From Candidatus Thorarchaeota archaeon (GTDB lineage: Archaea; Asgardarchaeota; Thorarchaeia; Thorarchaeales; Thorarchaeaceae): a stretch of DNA of 13,173 bases. Made by a program: the position numbers and the translations under genes. The notes under the pieces were generated by a model. It had not been told where the DNA came from. It searched no databases and saw nothing but the letters and a program-made list of their open reading frames with translations. The first letter of the stretch is position 1, and every line of letters begins with the position of its first letter. The stretch covers positions 1-13,173 of the forward strand of contig JABCSP010000032.1 of the NCBI GenBank assembly GCA_018238825.1. The letters run 5' to 3'. Positions 1-7,270 of the stretch are shown here, piece after piece.

Positions 1-1
1 A

Positions 2-3000
2 GAAACCTCTGACTATGGCCTTTTTCTGAATAACACAGCACACTCCATAGACTATAGCGTGTCCTTTGGATGGCCCGGTGTAGGTTTCCTGATAGGTCGG
101 GCTAGTCACAACATATTCCGCTACAATACCGCGTATAGTACAGCCTCTAGTGGATTCCATCTTTGGCAGTCGTGTAGCAACAACACCTATGAATACAACA
201 TAGCGTATGATACAACCTACGGATACTATATACATTATTCAAATAACAATTCTCTTAGTGATAATACTGCTTATAATGTGTCAGGGCGGGGTTTCAGAAT
301 AGACCACGCCAATAATACAATTCTCATACATAATATCGCAAATGTCACTGGAACTGGTTTTCAACTTTATCAATCTAATAACTGTACATTGACAGACAAC
401 TGGGTGTTTGACTGTGGCGTAAATGGTTTTGAGATTGAAGACTTGGATAATTGCACTATAATTGATAATTTTGTGAATCATACTATTGGCGATGGTTATT
501 ATCTATCCAAGGCTCATAACTGTCTATTACAGAATAACGAGATTTACAATGCTGAAGCACATGGATTCTTCCTTTACGATTTGCAGAACTGTACTCTGAT
601 TAACAACACAGCTTGGAACGCAACTGGTGATGGCTTCTATCTGTTGGATACGCTTGGGTGTGAACTCTACACAAATACAGCATCCATTAACGCTCACGGA
701 TATTGTATAAAGGCAGGTTCATACACAACCTACTGCAACGCGACTCTGGTAGGGAATACTGCTAGTAACTGTGCCACAAATTCTATCTACGTCTATTGTC
801 AGGGTTGTATCATATATCAAAACATTTTCCTCGGCCCAACCAATGGTTATGATCGAAATGGTGTGAATGACTGGGATAATGGACAGGTAGGCAACTACTG
901 GTTCGACTATGCTGGTTCGGATTCAAATGGAGACGGGATTGGTGAAACCCCGTATTATGGTGCTGGGCTCCTTATTGATAATTTCCCTCTTGTCTGTGGC
1001 GATTATGGGGACTGGCAAGCTCCTGCGACGGGTGATTGGATTATAGATGAACCAACTTCTGTCTTCAATCATACCATTGTATTGAATGGAGATATAATCA
1101 TTACAGGTACTGGAGACCTTACACTCCACAACTGCATCATTTTGTTCAATAGTACTTATGACCCTAGAAAACTTGAGATTCAACCTGGAGGCGTCATAGA
1201 TGCAGCCTTTTCAGTATTCACTCGATATGATGTAGATAGCGTCTTCTATCTAAATGCCAGCTGGGGAAGTGGTTTTAGCTTAAGCTCCTGCAATGTCAGT
1301 TATGCAGGTTACACTACTCAACACTGGTTTTCGGGAATCTGGGTCAATACAACAGATGCGACAATCTATGATTGTAGAATCACAGGAAGCATCGTAGGAA
1401 TCTATCTAAGCTATGCCCATAATAGCAGAATCGAACTGACTATTATACTAGATTCTCAGAATGCAGGACTTGTTATTGATAACTCAGATAACTGTACAAT
1501 CAAAGATAATGTGATTCAATCCACTCAATGGCGTGGGCTCTTCGTAGATAGTTCTTTTAATTGTACCATTTATGGAAACACTGTGAATTGCACTATTTTC
1601 GAGGGTATCTATATTCAGAACTCACCAGAATGTGATTGTCAAGGCAATACAGTATACAATACTCCTAAATATGGCTTCTATATCACGACCTCAGCTGGCT
1701 CATTCCTTGAGGGTAACATGGTCTATAACTGCTCAGAGGATGGTATCAGTATTACTCTATCAGATGGTAGTACATTACTACGTAACATAGTCTATAACTG
1801 CACCAATCAAGCTATCATGCTATCTCAGTGTGATGACTCTCTGATTAGAAACAATACCGCATATGATTGTAGATACACATTCTTAATAGCGGATTCAACC
1901 AATGTGACTTTCGACAAGAATGTCGCATACAATGCAACCTCATATTTGCTAACAGTGAGTCATTCAAATGATTGTAGGATAAATCATAATCTACTTTTCA
2001 ATTCGAGCTATATTGGTATCCGCGTAGACTGGTCTCCATTCTGTACCTTTGAGAATAACACTCTTTACACCATTAGCAACAGTGGATTTAGTATTCAATA
2101 TTCAGCTAATTGCACTCTACTGAATAATACAGTCCATGGTGCTAAGAACGGGTTCTTTCTCCTTAGTGACAATTCAACATTCATTCACAACATTGCTTAC
2201 GACATTGATGAATGTGGCTTCTATGCGCAATTCTCGAACAATGGTACCATCCAAAATTGCACCTCATACAATGTGGGCTTGTATGCAGTCTATCTGGAGT
2301 CCTGTAATGACTGGATATCGTATTTCAACAACTTCACAACAGGGAGGGGTTCTGGTGGTACTAATCAGTGGAACAATACTGCTTATGGAAACTGGTGGAG
2401 TGAGTACAGCGGTGTAGATAATGATCATAATGGAGTTGGCGACACTCCCTACTATGGATTCAGTCTTGTTGACTATTATCCATTAACGCTGGAGTTCTCT
2501 TCTCCTGTCTGGACAGAAGAACCAGTTGATCAAGTCGCTGAATTCTGTGCTCAATTTGTTTATGATATCAATGCAACAGACCCATCCGGAATAAACGAAT
2601 GGTGGTTAAATAATAGTGTCAGTTTCCAAATAGACTCGAATGGACTATTGACTAATGCAACCATTCTATCGGTGGGTTCTTACGGGATTCAAGTATGGGT
2701 CAATGACTATTATGGCAATGTGTTGACAGCTGAATTTACAATTGTGGTTGAGGACAACACCCCTCCAGTTTGGATCGAATCACCTCAAGACCAGACACTG
2801 AAGGTAGGGACTACCTTTTCATACGACCTTAATGCAACAGATCCATCTGGGCTGGATGAATGGTGGTTGAATGATACTGTCCGATTCTCAATAGATATCA
2901 ATGGTGTCATAATCAATATTACAGCACTTCCAGAGGGCTCGATTTGGCTACAGGTGTTTGTGAATGACACGTATGGAAATGTCCTTTTTGCTGAGCTGAT

Positions 3001-4006
3001 GATTACTGTCCATGAAAAAGATTCACCAACCTGGGACCAAGTACCTCAGAGTCAGACTGTTGAGTTAGGAACTTTATTCAGATATGACCTGAATGCTTCA
3101 GATGTGTCTGGATTGGGTTACTGGTGGTTGAATGACACATCTCATTTCTCTATTGACCAATTTGGCGTGATTACTAATATCACGAGTCTGACAGTAGATG
3201 TCTTTGGGCTAAAAATCTATGTCAATGATACCTTTGGAAACATTCTCACGGGTGAATTTCAGGTCACAGTTCAAGACACGACCTCCCCCAGTTGGGTCGA
3301 CATGCCATGTAATCTGGAACTTAAGGAAACGGACTTATTGAGCTATAACATGGATGCTGTCGATTTATCCAACCTTGATAAATGGTGGGTCAATGATACT
3401 GTACACTTCTCCATTGACCAAGATGGGCTGCTGACCAATGCTACTCTATTGTCAGAAGGAGAGTATGGCCTTAGAATCTCAGTCAATGATACCTATGGCA
3501 ATGTCCTATTTGCTGAAATTTCCATTTCTGTTCAAGAAGGCTCTGCTCCTACATGGGACCAAGCTCTTGAGAATAAGGTTATAGGAGAAGGAGCAAACTT
3601 CAGGTATGACCTGAATGCTTCAGATTCCTCAGGAATCAGTCACTGGTGGATCAATGACACGATTCACTTCAACATTGATCAGAATGGTGTTATAACAAAT
3701 GCTGTTGTCCTTAGTGTGGATACATTTGGAATTCAGGTGTGGGTAAATGATACTCACAATAATATTCTAAGTGGGACTTTTACTCTGCTAGTGACCGCCT
3801 CAACCACCACAACGACAACTACAACTACAACCACAACCACAACCACAACGAGTACAACAACAGGAACAAGCACAACCAGCACAACAGAAACACCGCTACC
3901 AGAAGACGGTGGTGCCATGATTACAATCGTAGTCTTATCTGTAGGCGGGATTGGTGCAATTTTCGTGGTTATCTTGGTCATGAAAAAGAAAACTTCCGGT
4001 GGATGA
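2..4006 (+). CDS. Giant NosD-like beta-helix surface protein with five 87-aa repeats and C-terminal membrane anchor (5' partial)
   Basis: The reading frame is open to the left edge. A GTG at 59 could start a 1,315-aa product, but codons 2-58 (ETSDYGLFLNNTAHSIDYS) continue the same beta-helix repeat, so the gene almost certainly begins outside the window. Numbering from the GTG: residues ~1-310 form a right-handed beta-helix of 23-residue coils closed by the NosD-type motif around DWDNG...GNYW...GDGIGETPYY (271-300). Residues ~320-400 are a linker and new cap. A second helix (~400-810) ends in the matching motif NQWNNTAYGNWW...GVGDTPYY. Five 87-aa beta-sandwich-like repeats run 816-1250, then a Thr-rich stalk, one hydrophobic helix (~1287-1308) and a KKK stop-transfer tail. 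More than forty N-X-S/T sequons fit an extracellular glycoprotein. NosD-family helices commonly bind or cleave carbohydrates, but I see no clear catalytic site. A likely role is adhesion or surface-layer-associated carbohydrate binding (inference). The gene converges on the acyl-CoA ligase gene. Confidence 0.9.
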   Translation, partial: ETSDYGLFLNNTAHSIDYSVSFGWPGVGFLIGRASHNIFRYNTAYSTASSGFHLWQSCSNNTYEYNIAYDTTYGYYIHYSNNNSLSDNTAYNVSGRGFRIDHANNTILIHNIANVTGTGFQLYQSNNCTLTDNWVFDCGVNGFEIEDLDNCTIIDNFVNHTIGDGYYLSKAHNCLLQNNEIYNAEAHGFFLYDLQNCTLINNTAWNATGDGFYLLDTLGCELYTNTASINAHGYCIKAGSYTTYCNATLVGNTASNCATNSIYVYCQGCIIYQNIFLGPTNGYDRNGVNDWDNGQVGNYWFDYAGSDSNGDGIGETPYYGAGLLIDNFPLVCGDYGDWQAPATGDWIIDEPTSVFNHTIVLNGDIIITGTGDLTLHNCIILFNSTYDPRKLEIQPGGVIDAAFSVFTRYDVDSVFYLNASWGSGFSLSSCNVSYAGYTTQHWFSGIWVNTTDATIYDCRITGSIVGIYLSYAHNSRIELTIILDSQNAGLVIDNSDNCTIKDNVIQSTQWRGLFVDSSFNCTIYGNTVNCTIFEGIYIQNSPECDCQGNTVYNTPKYGFYITTSAGSFLEGNMVYNCSEDGISITLSDGSTLLRNIVYNCTNQAIMLSQCDDSLIRNNTAYDCRYTFLIADSTNVTFDKNVAYNATSYLLTVSHSNDCRINHNLLFNSSYIGIRVDWSPFCTFENNTLYTISNSGFSIQYSANCTLLNNTVHGAKNGFFLLSDNSTFIHNIAYDIDECGFYAQFSNNGTIQNCTSYNVGLYAVYLESCNDWISYFNNFTTGRGSGGTNQWNNTAYGNWWSEYSGVDNDHNGVGDTPYYGFSLVDYYPLTLEFSSPVWTEEPVDQVAEFCAQFVYDINATDPSGINEWWLNNSVSFQIDSNGLLTNATILSVGSYGIQVWVNDYYGNVLTAEFTIVVEDNTPPVWIESPQDQTLKVGTTFSYDLNATDPSGLDEWWLNDTVRFSIDINGVIINITALPEGSIWLQVFVNDTYGNVLFAELMITVHEKDSPTWDQVPQSQTVELGTLFRYDLNASDVSGLGYWWLNDTSHFSIDQFGVITNITSLTVDVFGLKIYVNDTFGNILTGEFQVTVQDTTSPSWVDMPCNLELKETDLLSYNMDAVDLSNLDKWWVNDTVHFSIDQDGLLTNATLLSEGEYGLRISVNDTYGNVLFAEISISVQEGSAPTWDQALENKVIGEGANFRYDLNASDSSGISHWWINDTIHFNIDQNGVITNAVVLSVDTFGIQVWVNDTHNNILSGTFTLLVTASTTTTTTTTTTTTTTTTSTTTGTSTTSTTETPLPEDGGAMITIVVLSVGGIGAIFVVILVMKKKTSGG
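355..740 (+). repeat. 23-residue beta-helix coils, module 1 (Cys/Asn ladder)
   Basis: Inside the giant surface protein, cysteines fall at residues 109, 132, 155, 178 and 201, exactly 23 residues (69 nt) apart. Asparagines recur in the same register at 114, 137, 160, 183 and 206. The coil consensus is roughly NCTLxxNxxxNxxGxGFxLxxxx. This strict period with stacked Asn is what parallel beta-helices (pectate-lyase and NosD type) show. The repeats upstream (from position 2) and downstream are the same kind but less regular. Confidence 0.85.
1484..2190 (+). repeat. 23-residue beta-helix coils, module 2
   Basis: This is the second run of 23-residue coils in the surface protein. Ladder positions 479, 502 and 525 are Cys; 548, 571 and 594 are Ser. 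The register slips slightly, then resumes with Cys at 639, 662 and 685. The block ends with a second NosD-like closing motif (codons near 2359-2465), so the protein has two complete tandem modules rather than one long helix. Confidence 0.8.
2504..3808 (+). repeat. Five tandem 87-residue beta-sandwich-like (cadherin/Ig-like) repeats, 261-nt period
   Basis: The Pro of each P-x-W opening motif is encoded at 2504, 2765, 3026, 3287 and 3548, exactly 261 nt apart, with no insertion or deletion. Each unit has P-x-W, then F-x-YDLNA(S/T)D, an invariant WW(L/V/I)N(D/N), F-x-ID-x-x-G, and V-ND-x-x-x-N at the end. The pattern resembles cadherin-like or Ig-like stalk domains common in archaeal surface proteins; the exact family is not recognised. 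Repeats 3 and 5 share a 21-nt identical stretch, and repeats alternate in subtype (see findings). They probably act as a rigid spacer between the beta-helices and the membrane anchor. Confidence 0.88.
3803..3892 (+). repeat. Thr-rich stalk with (ACA ACN) low-complexity tract
   Basis: Sixteen consecutive Thr codons (3803-3850), mostly alternating ACA with ACC, ACT or ACG, are followed by a mixed Thr/Ser/Gly segment. They form a near-hexanucleotide microsatellite. Thr-rich linkers before a C-terminal membrane helix are typical of archaeal surface proteins and are often O-glycosylated (known of the class, not shown here). The tract could vary in length by slippage. A poly-Val frame on the opposite strand is only its shadow. 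Confidence 0.85.
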
Positions 4007-4139
4007 AATTGGTGGTGGAACTTAGACTTACGATATATGGACATGATTAAGTCATACTTTCCAAAGTCATCCTAGAATAGTGGTCTTCAATCATGTGAAT
4101 ATACAAGTATTCAAGCTGGCAACATTAGTGTGAATATAG

Positions 4140-4175
4140 AAAAAAAGGAACCGAAGGTGCTTTCACACCTTCCGG
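4140..4175 (-). terminator. Hairpin plus T-run downstream of the acyl-CoA ligase gene
   Basis: Reading the minus strand after the ligase stop (4194), the sequence forms a perfect 7-bp stem, GAAGGTG with CACCTTC (4172-4166 and 4159-4153), around a 6-nt loop. The stem extends by two G-C pairs across a one-base bulge. About 4 nt later comes a run of seven T (4146-4140). This looks like an intrinsic terminator. Archaeal RNA polymerase needs mainly the T-run, so the hairpin may instead stabilise the 3' end. It lies between two convergent genes; no comparable T-run follows it on the plus strand. Confidence 0.6.
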
Positions 4176-4193
4176 AACAAATTGTTACTATTA

Positions 4194-5855
4194 TTACTTT
4201 CTTAGCTCTCTTCTGAGGATTTTTCCAACCTGTGTCTTTGGTAGGTCATCGACAAACTGAATTTCAGTCGGGACCTTGTATACCGCCATCTTATCTTTTG
4301 CAAAGGCTCGTAGCTCATCTATAGTAGCTGTTTGACCAGGCTCAAGAACAATGAAGGCTTTCACAGTTTCTCCACGAGTTTCATCAGGGATTCCAATGAC
4401 TGCTGCTTCACGAATCTTTGGATGTTCGAAGAGCACTTCTTCTACTTCGTTGGGCCATACCTTGTAACCGCTTGCATTGATCATATCCTTCTTGCGATCT
4501 ACTATGTATGTCCATCCTTCTTCATCCATTTTTGCAATGTCTCCAGTGAAGAGCCATCCATCCTTTAGCACATCTGCAGTTTCCTCAGGGCGGTTGTGAT
4601 AACCGAGCATAATCTGTGGACCCTTAACAGCAAGCTCTCCAATTTCGCCGATAGGAAGATCCTTTGACTTATCCTCAAGATCCACAATCTTACTGTCGGT
4701 GCTTGGGAATGGAAGTCCAATGGAACCAATCTTTCTTTTGTCTTTGTCTAAGGGATTAGCATGAGTTACAGGCGATGACTCACTGAGTCCAAATCCTTCA
4801 ATGATGATGGAATCAGTTACTTTCTCATATTTCCTTGTGACTTCAGGTGGCAGGGCCATTGCTCCTGCTATTGATAGTTTCAAGGATGTTACGTCGTACT
4901 TCTTAGCATCTGGATGACTGTATATCGAGATTGCCAAGGTGGATACAATCGGGAAGAATGTTGGCTTCTGTTTGTCTATCAATTCAAGAAGATGCTTGAT
5001 ATCCCTTGCATTTGGAACCAGTACAATCGTACTGCCCCATGATATTGCAAGATTCATCGATATTGTCTGACCAAAGATGTGCTGTAGTGGTAGTGCTGCA
5101 ACAAAGGACTCTTTTCCTCGCTCTGCCATCCACTCCATCCAAACACTGCACTGTTCGCAGTTCGCTTTCAAGTTATCATGAGTAAGCATAGCGGCTTTGG
5201 GAAGTCCTGTTGTACCGCCTGTGAATTGATACACTGCAATATCCTTAGCAGGGTCAATTTCGATTGTCGGTGCTTCAGGAACTGTATCGGCTATAAAATC
5301 ATTCCACATGATATCTCCTTCACGAAGAGGTGGAACGGATTTCATTTCTTTCTTATACACAGTCTTTGGTGCCAGTATCTGCTTTAACTTGGACATCATA
5401 TCCCAACCCTGCGCAACAATAACATTCTCAAGATTGGTTTCTTTACGGACAGCTTCAACAACTGCATAGAAGAAGTTGAACACGACGATTGTCGATGCCT
5501 TCGTATCTTGCAGATAGATCCGTAACTCTTTAGCCATTGCTAGTGGACTGATTGCAGTTACTGTTGCTCCAGCCTTCAGCGCACCAAAGTATGCGATTAC
5601 AAATTGAGGACAATTAATGAGCATGATTGCTACTGTGTCACCCTTCTTGACCCCCATCTTAGCAAAACCATTCGCTGCTCGATCAACAAGCTCTCCTAGT
5701 TCGCTATATGTGACCTTGACTCCTTCAAAATAAAGTGCCTCATTATTTGGATAATTCTTGACTGCATCGTCAAGTCCTTTCCAAAGAGGACCCTCAGGAA
5801 TTGTGATCTCTTTAGGGGTACCTTCAACATAATTTTTGTACCATGAACGTTCCAA
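4194..5855 (-). CDS. FadD-like long-chain fatty acyl-CoA ligase (AMP-forming)
   Basis: This 553-aa protein belongs to the ANL superfamily, which activates a carboxylic acid with ATP to an acyl-adenylate and transfers it to CoA. Visible motifs are the phosphate loop FTGGTTGLPKAAMLTH (211-226), which matches the TGGTTG form typical of long-chain FadD enzymes rather than the acetyl-CoA-synthetase form; EGFGLSES (353-360); WLFTGD (434-439); the hinge DRKKDMINASGYKVWPNEVE (453-472); and the C-terminal catalytic lysine K545 in PKTQVGKILRR. Length is normal for the family, with no signal peptide, so it is cytosolic. The start is TTG, chosen because AGGAG lies 10 nt upstream and the N-terminus matches family length. 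It lies 105 nt downstream of the reductase gene in the same direction, so co-transcription is possible. Substrate chain length cannot be read from sequence; a medium-chain or aryl acid is an alternative. Confidence 0.93.
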   Translation of the reverse strand: MERSWYKNYVEGTPKEITIPEGPLWKGLDDAVKNYPNNEALYFEGVKVTYSELGELVDRAANGFAKMGVKKGDTVAIMLINCPQFVIAYFGALKAGATVTAISPLAMAKELRIYLQDTKASTIVVFNFFYAVVEAVRKETNLENVIVAQGWDMMSKLKQILAPKTVYKKEMKSVPPLREGDIMWNDFIADTVPEAPTIEIDPAKDIAVYQFTGGTTGLPKAAMLTHDNLKANCEQCSVWMEWMAERGKESFVAALPLQHIFGQTISMNLAISWGSTIVLVPNARDIKHLLELIDKQKPTFFPIVSTLAISIYSHPDAKKYDVTSLKLSIAGAMALPPEVTRKYEKVTDSIIIEGFGLSESSPVTHANPLDKDKRKIGSIGLPFPSTDSKIVDLEDKSKDLPIGEIGELAVKGPQIMLGYHNRPEETADVLKDGWLFTGDIAKMDEEGWTYIVDRKKDMINASGYKVWPNEVEEVLFEHPKIREAAVIGIPDETRGETVKAFIVLEPGQTATIDELRAFAKDKMAVYKVPTEIQFVDDLPKTQVGKILRRELRK

Positions 5856-5865
5856 TTTTTTCTAT

Positions 5866-5870
5866 CTCCT
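5866..5870 (-). promoter_or_regulatory. Ribosome binding site AGGAG for the acyl-CoA ligase
   Basis: AGGAG on the minus strand ends 10 nt before the TTG at 5855 and supports that non-ATG start. It sits in a GA-rich stretch (complement of the CT run at 5869-5880). Confidence 0.6.
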
Positions 5871-5960
5871 CTCTCTCTCACCCAGTGAGAAACGGAATAC
5901 ATCTTATCATTTGTACCCTCATTTATTACTTCTGATGGACTTTGAATTGCTTCATTTAGG

Positions 5961-7187
5961 TTAAAATTTGAAAGATGCTCTTAGACAAACGAACATTGTT
6001 CGGAGAATTAATCTCTTAACATCAATTCCATCTTCTGCAGATTCCGCCATAGATTCTGATACCATTTCCTGTATCGTTTCATCACGTCTACCAATCTCAA
6101 ATAGGAGATCAGTAAATGGACTCGTGAAGATTTTTTGAGCAAGTAATTGATCCTTGAATTTATCACCAAAATCACCGCGCCAGCTTTTTTCATACTCTTC
6201 AAGTATTCCATTTCCAAAATCATCTGCTTCAATTACTTCTGTTAATACTGCAGTCGCGAACTTAGCAGCTCTCATTGCATATGCAATTCCACCACCAGTA
6301 ATTGGACTCACCATTCCCGCCGAGTCACCAAGTAGAATACACCTTTCAACATGGGACCTTGCTAGTGGGCCGCCTGTTGGCACAAGAGCACCCTTTGCTT
6401 TAGAAAGGTCTGCATCCTGCATCAGTAACTTTTCTCTCTTCAAGTGTCGCACAAATGAATCAAATACTCTTGGTAATCCCTGAGCATGCGTTCCAACGAT
6501 ACCAAGTCCAATGTTTATAGTATCAAGTTTTGGAAATATCCAGCCATAACCCGGAAGCCCTCCAAGATTGACATAGAAGTGATAATTTAGATTCTCAGTG
6601 TAACGGTCAACAATCTCATTATATTTCACAGGAACCTCTACAACTCTACATGCTGTTATCATAGAGCTAGGCCATCTTCTATTGAGACCTGTTTCTCTTA
6701 CCACCATGCTCGAAACCCCATCTGCACCAATTACTACTTGTGCCTTGATAGACTCCGATCCCTTGAGCATCACTTCTGAATGATTATTGTGAAACCTTAC
6801 TGATTTTGCCCTTGTACCTACCAAAGGTTCAGCGCCTTCTTCAACTGCACTCTCAAACAATACATTATCAAAATCTGTTCTGAGTGCAAGTGCCAAATCT
6901 ACCGAACCTTTGAGAACAATACGGCGATTAGGTGAATGTAGTACCCCGACCCTCGCGACTCCTTTGAGAAACTCGTCGGATCTCTTGCGGAGGTAAGGGA
7001 ATTCATCTAAGAGACCTTCGGAGAAACCTCCTCCACATGGCTTATCCCGTGGGAACGTGTCCTTATCAATCATGCAAACCTTCAGACCTTTCTTGGCTAG
7101 ATATCGTGAGGTTGTTGCTCCTCCAGGACCTGCTCCAATCACCGCGACATCATACATATGCTTCCATCCATCCGCAAGACAAGTCAT
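5961..7187 (-). CDS. Geranylgeranyl reductase family FAD-dependent oxidoreductase
   Basis: The predicted product has 408 aa. Motifs in order: the Rossmann FAD site DVAVIGAGPGG (13-23); DKPCGGG (48-54), the family's conserved Cys-Gly loop; VVIGADGVSS (151-160); YGWIFPK (214-220); and LLGDSAGMVSPITGGGIAYAM (285-305), the second FAD-binding segment. Members saturate isoprenoid double bonds, in archaea chiefly the geranylgeranyl chains of membrane ether lipids; some act on other prenyl or polyene substrates. The frame is open to an ATG at 7268, but that start has no ribosome site and would leave only 2 nt to the divergent gene. ATG 7187 has GGTGA 8 nt upstream and is preferred; ATG 7157, directly before the Rossmann fold (398 aa), is the other option. 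It is followed by the acyl-CoA ligase. Reductase chemistry is well supported; the exact lipid substrate is inferred. Confidence 0.9.
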   Translation of the reverse strand: MTCLADGWKHMYDVAVIGAGPGGATTSRYLAKKGLKVCMIDKDTFPRDKPCGGGFSEGLLDEFPYLRKRSDEFLKGVARVGVLHSPNRRIVLKGSVDLALALRTDFDNVLFESAVEEGAEPLVGTRAKSVRFHNNHSEVMLKGSESIKAQVVIGADGVSSMVVRETGLNRRWPSSMITACRVVEVPVKYNEIVDRYTENLNYHFYVNLGGLPGYGWIFPKLDTINIGLGIVGTHAQGLPRVFDSFVRHLKREKLLMQDADLSKAKGALVPTGGPLARSHVERCILLGDSAGMVSPITGGGIAYAMRAAKFATAVLTEVIEADDFGNGILEEYEKSWRGDFGDKFKDQLLAQKIFTSPFTDLLFEIGRRDETIQEMVSESMAESAEDGIDVKRLILRTMFVCLRASFKF

Positions 7188-7195
7188 CTTGTACT

Positions 7196-7200
7196 TCACC
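7196..7200 (-). promoter_or_regulatory. Ribosome binding site GGTGA for the reductase gene
   Basis: GGTGA on the minus strand lies 8 nt before ATG 7187. It complements the 3' end of archaeal 16S rRNA and picks this start over the upstream ATGs at 7268 and 7223, which have no such motif. Confidence 0.55.
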
Positions 7201-7270
7201 TTAACGGTTTCCAGGAGATTCATCTGCGTGAAGCTTATCTGCGTAGTAGAATGACTTTCAATGAACATTC

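Noticed and set aside
2136..2417. Plus-strand 93-aa open frame inside the second beta-helix
   Set aside because: It is an out-of-frame shadow of a gene with strong repeat structure; its composition is random-looking.
1..4006. Repetitive surface-gene DNA considered as a CRISPR array
   Set aside because: The periodicity is at protein level (69 and 261 nt) with diverged DNA and an intact reading frame; there are no identical repeats with unique spacers.
3754..4044. Minus-strand frame with a poly-valine run
   Set aside because: It is the reverse complement of the Thr-codon tract of the surface-protein gene and has no ribosome site or family features.
5869..5880. CT dinucleotide run upstream of the ligase
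   Set aside because: Only a short low-complexity stretch containing the ribosome site; no sign of a phase-variable switch.
7214..7254. AGGAG followed by a GTG mini-frame of eight codons before the membrane-protein gene
   Set aside because: It could be a leader peptide, but the motif is too short to separate from chance and overlaps the reductase leader on the other strand.
7188..7268. N-terminal extension of the reductase to ATG 7268 (435 aa)
   Set aside because: No ribosome site precedes it, the added residues are not part of the FAD fold, and it would leave 2 nt to the divergent gene. GGTGA at 8 nt supports ATG 7187.
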